Shown piece after piece: positions 22,317 to 33,555 of a DNA stretch of 64,000 nt; the first letter of the stretch is position 1, and each line of letters starts with the position of its first letter. The DNA is from Opeltia flavorubescens. Taxonomy: Eukaryota > Ascomycota > Lecanoromycetes > Teloschistales > Teloschistaceae. Position numbers and translations under genes: made by a program. The DNA lies in assembly GCA_000442125.1 (NCBI GenBank), contig KE546971.1:1738583-1802582 (forward strand), in the 5' to 3' direction. A model generated the notes under the pieces. The model was not told the DNA's origin. It did no database searches and saw only the letters and a program-made list of their open reading frames with translations.

Positions 22317-22939
22317 GATGAATCCACAGAGCGGTCCGAAAACTTCATTGAAGGGGCTCAAACGTCGATATCAGTGCTGTCGCGTTATCATCTACGCAGC
22401 AGAACTTGCAACACCACAACGTTCCCGTAATTGAATCTTGGTTGAGTATATCTCTTTTCGTATTCTTGTCGATAAGCCCTGCAAAGGTCCTAGAACCGCT
22501 GGAGGTGGTCAATAGTGTGCAAATTCCTGTTTACGACAATCGTTTACTAGAAAGACATTCTCCAAAGCCAGATCTCCGACCCTTCCTAAGCGTTTCGTTC
22601 TCGAGTGAAGGCCCGAAAACTCCGGAGAGAGACTCGAATCATTGGTACTATATAAGCTACTTCCTTGATAATGACCGTTCGCCTTCCCTTCAAGTCGTTT
22701 CCTGATAAGTATTGTGTGTGTGACCTAAGACGAATTTGTGATGGACGGAGGAACGCCAAGCCTTTCTTTTGATAGTCAGGGTTCATAGCTTGATTGTGTC
22801 CTCGACTTCTCTTTCTAAACACCTTAAGCAACGTCATCTTCCACATTCTCTTAGCAATTGGAATTCGAAAAGCACCTCCACATACCACCTTAATCGCTAT
22901 CTGACCCTCAATGTTTTGCGAGACTCAGAGTCAGCAGCC
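22317..22939. other. Intergenic region upstream of the Red1/SYCP2-like gene
   Basis: No gene seen. It includes the 3' flank of the phosphopantetheinyl transferase and the promoter of the next gene on the same strand. Confidence 0.6.
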
Positions 22940-25900
22940 ATGGAAGCTGGCGCGTCGGCCGATTCATTGATTTCGAAGAATATGATTTCCGAGGACCAAT
23001 TTCCCAATGAGTCACCGGTACAACGTTTGGCGGAGTACATATACAGCGTTCGTGAGTTAGAAGATAGCATTTCGTAAGCAATTTAGCTTCCTTACCTCCA
23101 CTCCCTTGCTAAAAGTGAATGAATCTCTAGGTTTCCTCAGTCTCTACTTGTCGAGTCGATCGAATTCCACAGAAACAAACAACCACTTTACATTTCGACG
23201 ACCGACACCACGGCGCTAGTCGATGCCCTCGATGATAACACTTCCAATCTATGCAATCGGCTTGATGAGTTGGCCTTCCAGACTACATACTCTTTCCTCA
23301 GGATTTCAGAACCCTGCTTGGCGAAGCAGCGAGGCCACTGTCTCTTTGTGGTACGGGAAAACATAAACACTCGTTAAGCTTCCAACTTGCTAACCCCACC
23401 CAGGAGTCACTGCACCCTTCCCGTGCCAAAACATTATCCGAGAAGGCTTCATTGAAAGCCAGGAAAGTGGAGCTCGGCAAACATGTTTTATCTCGATTGA
23501 TCAAAGCCTTCCTTGACCAGACACGACATCCACGCGACCGAAGATGGGTGAGTTCTCCTATCTAAGAGTCTTAATCTTTCGTTGAGGCAAGTCCAGACTG
23601 GGTCCCTTGCCCTGGAGCTTCTCAAGGACTGTGGTCGAAACAAAGAAATTCTTTCTACTACAGAGTCGAATGAATTGCGGTACAGCCTTCGTTAGTCGCT
23701 AACGGTTTAACGCTGACGGAGAGAAGATACCAACTGGGAGAGCTAGTCATCGTTGAAAATCATGAAAGCCTGAGATTGATGGCAGGTACAATCATCCGCG
23801 AAATGGTTGACGTCGGCTATTCAGCAAAAGAATTCTGGGATCCTGAAAAGTACCCTGGTCCGCCTTCAATTTTCGAGAACATTTTGGAGAAATCATCACA
23901 GTGGACCACCGATTTTGTTACGTTCATTGATACTCTAGAAACACAAGGTATTGTAAGCAAGGAGTATGTCGAATGAAACTACCGCTCTTCCTTGACTGAC
24001 GTGAAACCAGAAGAAAAGTATCAGCGTTTGCCTATGCGGTCTATTTCGACAAGAAAGTCTATAACACGAGGGCCGGGCTTTCTCTTCTTGTCACCTTGGT
24101 CGATGAATTAACTATCATTGTTCCTTCCACTCAGTCAGACTCTGCCAAATACATTGATATCCCACCGACACATATCAGTGCCGTCCGCTTAGAGCAAGGT
24201 CAGCCAGGTTCGCAGCCAGAAGAACTTTCGCGACCCACAGCAACAGTGCTCTCCATTGACCTGAGAGGCATGGCAGATGCTGCGTTCTATGTTAACGAGG
24301 TCACATATCAGTCAAGCCAGATTTTCTTAGCTTTTGACACTCTTAAAGAAGCCACGTTCATCAAGGAACGAATCGAAGCTTTCGAAGTGTCTCAAAGGGA
24401 ATCCAGAGCCGGGCGAACTACGGGACTCGGCACTGCCAGCCAGACTATGGATCAACCTACCGAAGTGTTCAGTCAATCTGCCTATATTGACATTTCCAGC
24501 TATCCGGATCGGAAGGCAGGCGTACAGGATCAGCATATAGATAGTCTTCGAAGCATACAGCTCAGGAGTCAGACGTCCCAAGCTTCTGGAGCAGCAAACC
24601 GCTTGATGAAGCCGGCAAGTAATGAATCAAATCAGGCCAGCAGCCGTGGAAAAGCAAAGGATCACTTTGTTGACAAATCTGCAAGTCATGTCTTAGTTGC
24701 TACAGAAGTTGTCGATGTCAGCCAGGGATCTCATCAAGGTGTTTCCCGCAATGTTCAGGGAGACGATCAAGGAGACGACTTTGACCCAGAACCAACAAGT
24801 TCTACTGCTTGGCGAGACGGAATGCAAGCTATTGAGACCGCCAAAGAATTGGATCCTCATGTTCAACATCGTCCACCTAACACCAGTGCTAACACAGGGA
24901 CTATGGTCAATCGAGATATGGTGCTAGATCCCAATGACGATCTCTATTCCGCAACCCCGACCGGGAAGAAAGGCCTTTCGGATCGTGGAGCAAATGACGA
25001 GATACGTGAACCACCGAGCATTCCCTCTGTTGCATCTTCAAAACCGACCGCAAGAAAATTGAGTCGCAGCATGCGTGTTGGAGAAAATGAGAAATCATCG
25101 GTTCCTCCACCACCAAGTAGAGACAAAGGTGGAACAGCGAAGAAAAGCAGAGGTAGTATTGGCAAGACCCATGCTTTGGCTGCCAAATTACCAGGCGTGA
25201 ACAAACGCAAAAATAACGTCGTAGATGATGCTGGTCCGAGTAAAAAGCGCAAGAATAACGGGTCTAATTCGGCAGACGCTGCAACAGACAAGGTGACTCA
25301 CAACAGTACTACGAAGCCCGCCGCCTATGACGTCTATGACATACCTTCCAGCCCAGAGCAAGCTCGATCAGAGGTCGGAAAGTCAGCTGGAAAGAAGCCG
25401 AAGCTGAGCGACGGCGGTGCAAAGACGCGGACGACAGCAAAAACCAGCAAGCCAGCCAGTGCTACCACACGACCAGTCAAAAGCGCATCAAAGACTAAAG
25501 CTCCAAGGGTTACAAAAGCAACCAAGGCAAAGCAAGTCGATACATCCACCGCCATCGACCGGGATCAAGACGTAGCAGCCAATACTGACAGCTGCGGTGA
25601 TGGGCGGGTGGACGAGGAGGATGTCAAACCAAGCAAGGATCAATCTCAGAAGCGAGGTCAGGCAATTATTGGCAAAGGTCGTATCACGAAGAAAAGTCAA
25701 TCGTCAAAACCCAGCACAAAGAAGAACAAGGCGAAGGAAGACATTCCCTCTCGCTCGCCCAGGAAGCCGCGGGCAGCTGCACAGAAAGCTAAGAAGAAGA
25801 TGCTAGCAATAGATAGCAACGATGACGAAGAGAATGGGCCGAGTCGGGAAGACAACTCCATTGTCACTGGCATGGCTATCATTCCTCCACAGGCCGCAGC

Positions 25901-28900
25901 ATCAAGTCTATCCGAGAGCTTATTGAATGACGAAGAAGCATTTGAAGATGCAAAAACACACATCACAGGAAAGATGCAAATCAACTTGAATGTCAAAAAC
26001 TCGGTCGGATCTGATGCAAAGTCGACGGCGAATGCTGATAAGCCTACGGCGTCCAGAAAGATCAACATTACAGCGGAGAATCTTGTATCTTATGCTCAGT
26101 CAGCAATGAAAACCAAACACTTAACAAACGACAACGGGGGGATTCCAGATTCAGAGGATCCCAGCAGTCTGTCAATATCGGTTACCGAGAATCAAGAAGT
26201 CGCACATCAAGTCGCTCCTTCCAAGTCCGATTCCATTTTGCCAATTCAGCAAGGTCTTGACAGCGACGAACATGACACAGTTGTCCTCAACACGTCATCA
26301 AGGGAACATATGACCGGTAATCCCGTATCCAAAACGCCTAGCCCTTCCATGTCTGATGGATGCAATCTTGAAACAATGGATACGCACTTTCAGGATGTCA
26401 TAGCGCCGTTGACGATTGATGCTGCCCATCTCTTCGTCGACCATCACCATACTCCAGTAGAGGATAATATGGATATCAATAGAGATTATCAAAGCAATAC
26501 ACATGCCGGCCCCGCTGCAGATGGCATGACCGTGGCCCAAGTCATACCTGCTTATAACAATCAGCATAAAGATGACCATTCATCTGGAAAGGTCTTTGGT
26601 GCGGACGCACGCAATGGTCGTGACGAAGTGGCCATCGATCCTCAGTATGCAACCAAGAACGCAATGCACGAGGATAGCAAACCCTTGGACCCGTTGATCA
26701 ATCGAATCTTCATTGCCCAAACTAGAGAGCAAGGGCTCGAGTGGGAGTCATATCAGCCTCAGCCACAAGCCCTTGACAACGGTCTCAAGATCGTAAGTAA
26801 GGACAGTCTTCGCACTCAAGCTGATGGGGACGGGTCTATCGTGCGCGATCCACCAAACGACGGTGACCGACCATATCCAAATGAGCACCCATTCAACCAA
26901 ATTCAGCATCCTGTTATGAGTCAAGGAGTTCCCATGGCTGAGCCTGTTGGAGAAATCATCGACTCAAATAATACTCATGGAAGGCTGGGTGGATCTTCAC
27001 ACCAACAGTCCCGAGGTAGTGGTGACCACGAAGTTGATGAGCTTGGTAGTAGACATTCTCAAAGAATGGTGGCACCGAAAACAATCAGATCTCTTTCGCC
27101 TCGTCCATCTCGATCGTTTCACCTTCCCAAGGTTTCTTTGCCGCTCGAGGCCCCCAATGCCGAATACAATGATAACAATGCCAAACGTATGGCCGATCAT
27201 GACGTGGGCCCATCGGATATCTTGTCCGATCATCCCACAATCTCGCAACTTCGAGCGTCTTGGAGCACGTCTCGACCTCTGCCGGAGCAACCTCCTCTCA
27301 GAAAACGACCTGCAGAGACGGCAAACCAGCTACAATTTAAGAAACGAAAGCTTTCACCACAAGCTACCCCAACATCGAGAACCAATCCTCCTACCTACGA
27401 AACACACAAGGATCCATCCAGGATACCGCAAGTCATTAGCTTCTCTGCCAAAGGACCACGCAATCAGGGTGTTCATTCTCCAGCAGTCAGTCTCGGAACT
27501 CCATTTGCAGCGCATTATCCACGAGTGCAGCAATCTACACCCAACGGAATATACCCTTCTAGGAAAGATGCAGGGACAATGACTGTGGATGAACCATACA
27601 TAGTGCACCGAGGTCGTTTGTCAAATCAGGGAGCTGAGAGGACACGATTGGAACCACAGGACGGAGATGCAAATGAGATTCCCGTCCTGGAGCCCGCGAA
27701 CGGCAAAAAGCTCCAGCCAGTAGATAAGACGAGGAATCTGCTATTAGATCACGAGGATCTGTTTGTGGTAGACGATTGGCCAAAAGTCTCATCGCAGAGC
27801 TCGAGGGTCGCGGAGAATGGTAGCCCAATGCCAGCCAAGCGAAAACACGGTGCAAAATCTGAGGCGAAAGATCTAGCGGAACAGAGAGTCGGCCCATCAG
27901 TGTATGGTGGCTTTGATACCCCGTTCGGAGAAGGCGAGACAACTTTCGTACACAAGCAGGATGATGAGTCACCTGAGCTGGAGCTACCACAAATAATTGG
28001 GCCTGGAGACACTCGCAAGAAGCACGTCGGATTTATCGGGTCCAGCAATAGTAAACATAGACCAAGTTCTCCTAGTGCCCCTTCCGCCATGTTGACCGAG
28101 GTAGAGGTACACCTGGCAGATCCGCAAGGACAACTCGTGAATATGGAGACTGACAAGGTGCTGGTACCGTCCAACCTCCAGGATCCTTTTGCGAGCAAAG
28201 AAGGCAAGCAGCCGACCACCTTCATGGAGAAACTCCGTCACGCAAGCAATGTAGCTCATGAAGAAGCTCAGCGTTCAAAAGCTACCGAACAGCATCGCGA
28301 GACACATTTTGCAACAGCTGAAGAAGATCCTGACGAAACCCTCATCGGAATCCGAACTGATCGATCAAAGCGACCGGTCCAAGACAGTCCGACAACGGCG
28401 AGTACGAGTAGCACAAGCCAGTCGAACAATGCGTCGCAAACATCGAAGGGATTGAATGGCTCTGATGCAGTTTATGGACGATGGCGCGCTGCACTTGAGC
28501 CACATCAAGAGAACATGCTGACTGTCCTCTGCGAAATATCTCATGCAAGCTACCTGATCTTCATGTTAGTGATTGAGTTGACTGACATGTGAATATAGGG
28601 CCTGTTCGGTCACCTCATGGACGCGGAGACTGCGATTAACGATGTCGTGAAAGATTTTCAGCGCCAAGGCCAGCGATATATCAAGGATCTGGCTGACGAC
28701 CTTGAACGAGAGCTCAGCGAGTATAGGGAGGCGGTTTCTTCTCGCCGCCGCAGAGAAATCTTGGAGACATATGAATCATTGGATTCAAACATCACGAAGA
28801 ATCTTCAGAGAAAATCCGAAGTAGAGTCAGTGGCAGCACAATTGGAGGAGAGGCAGAAGAAGATCGACGAGCAGATGAATGCAGCGTTTCTTCTTTGCGG

Positions 28901-28916
28901 CGAAGATGAGGAATAA
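22940..28916 (+). CDS. Candidate meiotic chromosome-axis core protein (Red1/Rec10/SYCP2-like layout)
   Basis: Seven exons: 22940-23073, 23131-23350, 23404-23547, 23597-23679, 23727-23963, 24011-28544 and 28599-28916, giving 1,889 aa. Each junction keeps the frame. Residues 1-272 look helical (QRLAEYIYSVRELEDSIS; HVLSRLIKAFLDQ; SLALELLKDCG). Residues about 275-397 are beta-rich and end in a helix (FAYAVYFDKKVY; DELTIIVPS; TFIKERIEAF), as in a PH-like domain. Residues about 400-1770 are disordered, Ser/Lys rich, with nuclear-signal-like KKRKNN. The C-terminus, about 1785-1885, is a strong coiled coil (ERELSEYREAVSSRRRREI). Established knowledge: Red1, SYCP2 and ASY3-type axis proteins share ARM-like plus PH-like N-termini, a disordered middle that binds Hop1-type HORMA proteins, and a C-terminal coiled coil that forms filaments. 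The match here is of architecture only, by eye. Other nuclear coiled-coil proteins are possible. Confidence 0.5.
28545..28598 (+). other. GC-AG intron
   Basis: No GT donor I tested here keeps the frame into the last exon. A GCAAGC donor at 28545 with a TGACTGAC branch and ATAG acceptor gives a 54-bp phase-0 intron, joining VLCEISH to GLFGHLMDAE. GC donors are a known minor class and usually read GCAAG, as here. Confidence 0.65.
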
Positions 28917-29513
28917 GATGGATAGACGCTCATGTGGTTTGCTGGTTTGCTTCAGGAAGAAAAGTCAAAGTCATGTGTTCTTTGCTTGATTTGCTTGAAA
29001 GGGACGACGGAAAACGCTTCCGACATATATCATTCTCATTGGGTCATGGGACGATCTGACGACACTTACAACAATAGACATTAGAGTTTCATGATAGTAT
29101 AGACAATGAGAAGGACCTTTACCTGATATCTCAAATTTGGAGTAGTCATTAAATACTCTATTTTTTAATTTCCTACATTGTGCTACATCCTCGATATTTG
29201 CATCCCCTCTATAAATAGACATTCAAAGCCAGAATAAATAAGCGCACATCTGGGTATCATCTCATCCATCATCCCTCCTTCCCTCGTTCAAATTCCAACT
29301 CTTCAAAACGCCAAGCGTACATCCTCCCTTCCTGCAAATCCTAGCGCCTACCTAGCAGTTATATCCTTGCCAACCGAAATAAGTTTTCCTTCATAAATCT
29401 AGCTAGATTGAGCCCTCCAACTGTTCATCCTCCTTTTTCTTTTCTGGAAAACAGTGCAAGAATGAAAAGAGAGGAATTGATCGATTGATCTTCCTAAAAA
29501 TAATTTTCGCCAA
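28917..29513. other. AT-rich intergenic region between converging genes
   Basis: No gene seen. It holds both 3' flanks; AT-rich runs around 29130-29230 are compatible with terminators or polyadenylation sites. Confidence 0.6.
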
Positions 29514-30890
29514 TCAAACATCAGCCATCTGCCCCGTAACCGCGCCCAGAATTTTGGTGAGCATAGATTTCTGATCCCGCTGCTCTTTTTCCATGCGCTC
29601 GATTCGCGACATGAGGACTTGTCCGTTGGGGTTTCTTTCGGGCGAAGTTGATGACGTGGAAGGGTCAGTCAGAGGGAGGGATTGAGCAGCGGCGGAGGAT
29701 GAGGCTGAGCGTGTGGTCATTTGCATTGTCGTTGATGGTGTTGATGTTGATGATTGCTGTGTTGGCGGAGAGGTCATGACCGCGGGATCGGCGCGTGCGG
29801 GGGAGAAATCTTGCTGCTGTAGAGAAGGGACGGAGATGTTGGGGAAGCTGTTGCGTTGTTGCTGTGGGGGCTGGGGTTGGGTGAAGAAGGAATTATCATC
29901 CATGGAGGTGGTGGAGAAGTTACCGGTGGAGAAATCGGAGAGTTGCTGCAGGGGATTGGGGGCGGAATTATGGCGGTCGAGGCCGGGTTGGTGGGTGGAG
30001 TCTGTGGGCTGGAGGTTTAGGGATGAGGATGTCGTGTCTTGAAATGAAGGGCTGAAGTCTGGGAAGGTAATTGCGCTTGCGAGGTTATCGGCGGAGAAGG
30101 GTTGGTTTGCGGATGGAGTTTGAGCGGAGGTTTCGAGGTCAGGGTCGAGGGTGGGTGAGGGATTGGGGACGAAGATCTTCTTGCGTTTCTTTTTGCCCTT
30201 GTTGACGAGTTCGTCGCCCGCTTCGGCCCAGACCCATTTCCCGGTGGGTGTTGGACCGGGCACGACGCCGTTGGGGTCTTCCCAAGAGGAATCGGCGGCG
30301 GGCGAAGTTGGAGCACCACCATTGCGCTTGTGCTCCTTGTATTTCTTCCGCGCGTTGTAGACGTCGCGTTTGACGATATTGATAGTGGGAAATCGCACCT
30401 TCAATGTCTCCATGATTTCGGCAGGTGTACTCCCAGCGTCGGTCATTTGTTGCAAAACATTCATCTGCTCCGGGGTCATTTTGCGCAATGAAGGGTGTAC
30501 GGTCAAGTCTTCCGAAGGTTCGTGATTATGTTTGTCTTTTTCAGTCTTCACTTTCCAGACGTTGTCCTTCAGAATGGCGATGACCAGAAAAGGGCAACCC
30601 ATCAAGCGGCTATCACCCCTCTTACGTTTTCGCTGATCTTCGGTGATGTTACGGCGATTTTCGTACTTGCCACCTCGGTCGCATTTGAGCCACAGGCGGT
30701 TTGAGCGCGAGCGTGCGATAACAATGGCGTAGCCTTGATCTCTGGCCCAAGTCTTGACGAAGTCCATCAATTCGTCACGAGTATTGTAATGACCGGCGGG
30801 AACTGGAGCCATTGAACCAGGCGGTGGAGGGGTGCGCTCTTCAGGCAACGGGGTCGCCTCCCTTGAACTTGGTTTCAAGATGCCGAACAT
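29514..30890 (-). CDS. FAR1-type zinc-finger transcription regulator
   Basis: Single exon, 458 aa from ATG 30890. The open frame extends five codons upstream, but without another ATG. Residues about 40-135 form a FAR1/WRKY-GCM1 zinc-finger domain: FVKTWARDQGYAIVIARSR, then LKCDRGG, then LMGCPF, then a KDKHNHE motif (Cys-Cys-His-x-His ligands). The fold is shared with DNA-binding domains of Mutator-type transposases, and in fungi it occurs in domesticated regulators. Residues 136-200 are helical (MTPEQMNVLQQMTDAGSTP; NARKKYKEH), probably part of the same DNA-binding unit. The rest is disordered, Ser/Thr/Gln/Pro rich, as in activation regions, and ends in a short coiled coil (MSRIERMEKEQRDQKSMLTK) that may dimerise. 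No transposase core or terminal repeats are nearby, so this is a host gene. Confidence 0.8.
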   Translation of the reverse strand: MFGILKPSSREATPLPEERTPPPPGSMAPVPAGHYNTRDELMDFVKTWARDQGYAIVIARSRSNRLWLKCDRGGKYENRRNITEDQRKRKRGDSRLMGCPFLVIAILKDNVWKVKTEKDKHNHEPSEDLTVHPSLRKMTPEQMNVLQQMTDAGSTPAEIMETLKVRFPTINIVKRDVYNARKKYKEHKRNGGAPTSPAADSSWEDPNGVVPGPTPTGKWVWAEAGDELVNKGKKKRKKIFVPNPSPTLDPDLETSAQTPSANQPFSADNLASAITFPDFSPSFQDTTSSSLNLQPTDSTHQPGLDRHNSAPNPLQQLSDFSTGNFSTTSMDDNSFFTQPQPPQQQRNSFPNISVPSLQQQDFSPARADPAVMTSPPTQQSSTSTPSTTMQMTTRSASSSAAAQSLPLTDPSTSSTSPERNPNGQVLMSRIERMEKEQRDQKSMLTKILGAVTGQMADV

Positions 30891-31579
30891 GGCTGCAAGC
30901 AGCAATGCCGCCCTGCCGGCCGAAGGGCAGCGTGGGTCACAAAGGTGTGAAAGTCAATCTCAACCTAAAATGCTGAGTATCAGATGGATCAAGCGGGTGT
31001 GGAAATATCGACGCTGTTGCTAAGTGAGGAAAGGAACGGAGCGTGATCGTAGCAGATTTGCGGTCGCGATAAGAATTTCCGATTACGTAATCTTCATTTG
31101 ACATTCACTCCGCTCATGTCTATGAAATACAGGTAAGAGGTCGAGGAGGCTCCATTGTGAACATTGCTATCGTAAGAAACAAGAATAAACCAAGCTCTTG
31201 AAAGCTTCATGTCCAGCTCGCGGTATAGGTAGGGACAATCAAAGACAGCTAGATCCTACAGGGCTCTCATATTTCTTCGATAACTTTCCTACTCTTATTT
31301 AGAATAAAAGCCATGTCAATGCAACGGGTTGAATGTATCACGCCCTTCAAGTTCTCTACCGAACATTGTATACATAATGCAAATGCACTTTCATCTACAA
31401 GACTATACTTCTTGTTTTCCGCACTGTGTCAAAGGACTCTGCATTCGTGCGCCAGAAGACACTCCAGTAGTATTATGCGAACTGCCGTCACGTCACCTCG
31501 ACGTTGCTCCATTAAGGGCTCATAAGTGTACCATGCTTCATGCTGATACCTGGTCACACGTTCCAATACCGACTTCGCC
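30891..31579. other. Intergenic region between divergent genes
   Basis: Promoter side of the FAR1-type gene (-) and of the probable secreted-protein gene (+). An open frame continues upstream of the second gene on the + strand (from 31329), but its composition there is not protein-like. Confidence 0.5.
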
Positions 31580-32219
31580 ATGTTGCTGTGCGATCGCCGG
31601 GTCAAAGTTTTCTTCGCAACCTTATTGCTCACTTTGGCTCTATCACCCATGTTTATCAAGTCCGCCCATGCCAGAGCCGGTCTTTCAGGCATGCTACAGT
31701 AAATTGACGGCTTCGAGAAGTTTCAATGCTCGTGCAATTGACTACCTCTATAGATCGAACCTGACTACGCTCACAGCCAATGAAGACCACCCGCTCCGAC
31801 TCCAGGATTGTCTTGTCCCGAGTTCCAACATCAATGTTCGTTATGGGTTGAAACCGCACCAAGTATCGGCTCTGCGAATGCACGAAATGATCATTGGGGC
31901 TATGACATATGCCTACAACAAGCTCAACGAAGGTGGATCTCCTCGGGATCGTCCGCTGGAATCAGATGAACTGCCTTTCGAATATGATGGTAGAGGTCCG
32001 TCCAAGTGGTACTATGTCGATGTGGAACAAACCCCTCCAGGAATCCTGACTTGGCAGAAACTCCGCGTCATATTCGAAGGTCTGCTGTTATGTACCTTCC
32101 AACGGCGCCAATACTATGCAGTTCGTTTTGAGGTGCTCGAATATACAGGGAGCGGAGATGATCCGATTCGCATTGGTACTGGAGATCTTGGCACCAAATT
32201 ACAGGCCGCGGTACAATAA
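31580..32219 (+). CDS. Probable small secreted protein, two exons
   Basis: I do not recognise the family. The conserved-looking part is open from about 31700 to the stop at 32219 and contains RYGLKPHQVSALRMHEMI, then GPSKWYYVDVEQTPPG, LTWQKLRVIFEGLLLCTFQ and RFEVLEY. A different frame at 31580 encodes an excellent signal peptide: MLLCDRRVKVFFATLLLTLA, ending SAHA. Joining 31580-31679 to 31777-32219 (weak GTCTTT donor, CTGACTAC branch, CACAG acceptor) gives a 180-aa secreted protein with two cysteines in the mature part. The alternative is a single-exon start further up in the same frame, which would give a poor N-terminus with no signal peptide. I prefer the spliced form, but the donor is weak. 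Role unknown; effector-like or wall-related proteins have this size. Confidence 0.5.
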
Positions 32220-32308
32220 GGTCCGGTTTACTCAAAATGCTTGTCTCGGCCGTTTGCTGCTCGCGAAGTTATCCGAGCCTGATCACAATATCGTTATCTT
32301 TCGTTGTA

Positions 32309-33180
32309 TTAGGATGTTGCACGTTCAACGCCGTTCAGGGCTCTATATACAAATTTCAACAATGCAGTACTTCCAACCATTAGTACACCACTGAAACCAA
32401 ATAGCATCATCCGCCAGATGACCGGCAATGCCTCGAAAATTGGATATGGGTACCAGCCATTGTGGCGATAACACTGTTCCACCCAGAGCCAGTAGGCAAA
32501 AGCCAACGCACTGCTCATGGCCAATGATTGACGGAGGGTAATGGTCCAAGGTGGCGAAAAGAGCAGGAAGTCGATGGTTAGGAGGATGGCAGGAACGGCG
32601 TGAAGGCTAAGGTCAGCCAATAAGGGCAATTGAAACTCTTTTGGAATAACCAGTTCCTTGTCCACGGATGCCAGGCCACCGTAAAGGGTGCTGATGATTA
32701 CCTCCAGAGGTGTCGCTACAACAGAAACAGCATTCTTGTAACGTATCAGACGGTGCGAAGAGATAACGTCGGCGAATGAGCCTAGGGAGAAGGCGATGAT
32801 TGCAAGGGCAAGGCCGATGACGGTCAGGTATTGGAAATGCCAGCCGTATGCATGGTTTCTAGCAGAGAGATCAGAACGAGGATAGAATCATGTTGTCGTG
32901 AGAAACATTACATAGGTGTCGGATAGTCTATTAAGCTGATCATGAAATCAGACATGGATGTCACGGTTCTGTTTCGTCATAAAGTTACGCACTATTTGAA
33001 TGAAGCTGCAAAACTAGATAGACCCGCAAACTATACGAGTGGACTTAGTTCACCAGGAATGCAAATATATATTATCGATGGATTTACATGGATTATGGAA
33101 GACAAGCCATGCGAAGGAGACTTCAGTCTTTGTAATGGGTGTTGTTTTGGTACGTAAAACTGTACCTTTTTAGGCGGCAT
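32309..33180 (-). CDS. FAR-17a/AIG1-like membrane protein (fatty-acid ester hydrolase family)
   Basis: Four exons: 33180-33088, 33030-32993, 32935-32912 (only 24 nt) and 32858-32309, giving 234 aa. Family features: N-terminal HPLQRLKSPSHGLSS, then SYGWHFQYLT-like NHAYGWHFQYLTVIG, then ADLSLHAVPAILLTIDFLLF, and YRHNGWYPYPIFE near the end. Several membrane helices are present. Animal AIG1 and ADTRP hydrolyse fatty-acid esters of hydroxy fatty acids, using a conserved Thr and His; here LLTIDFLLF and the His in LSLHAVPA are in the matching region. Fungal members sit in ER-type membranes. The 24-nt microexon supplies LIDYPTP, which matches the family's linker (residues before the YGWHFQY motif), so I trust it despite its size. 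Divergence from neighbours is normal. Confidence 0.82.
32912..32935 (-). other. 24-nt microexon
   Basis: Bounded by CAG on one side and GTAATG on the other. Together with the end of exon 2 (TA) and the first base of exon 4 it encodes Y-LIDYPTP-I, completing the linker between FAASFK and NHAYGWHFQY. Without it, the flanking exons would create a stop codon at the junction. Confidence 0.7.
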
Positions 33181-33555
33181 TGTGATTGAGGCTTTCAGGA
33201 TCGAGGAGTGTCTATTCAAGCTTTATATAATAGCTATCGCACGACAATGATATTCAGTTTGAGGTTGGTATCTGGTAAGTATTCCAGTAGAAAGTATAAA
33301 TGGCTTAGGTAATACGGTCAAGAAGGTCTAGATTTCAGGCCGCTAAATGCGCCTTCCTTCAACGCCTTTTAATTCAACGCCCGGACTCGGTGGTCACACA
33401 CCGATCGTTGTTTCCGCTCAGAGGGGAGCAGAGAACTACTGTCAGCGTGACCATGTCCTACTCGCCCTCCGATGAGATCAGCTAGCCCAGCATCCTTTGA
33501 CTCCGACCGACTGCACCTCCCCAAATACCGTTCCACCCCCCCGCTTTCCTCAAGT
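33181..33555. other. Intergenic region between divergent genes
   Basis: No gene seen. Shared upstream region of the FAR-17a/AIG1 gene (-) and the Zn2Cys6 regulator (+). Confidence 0.55.
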
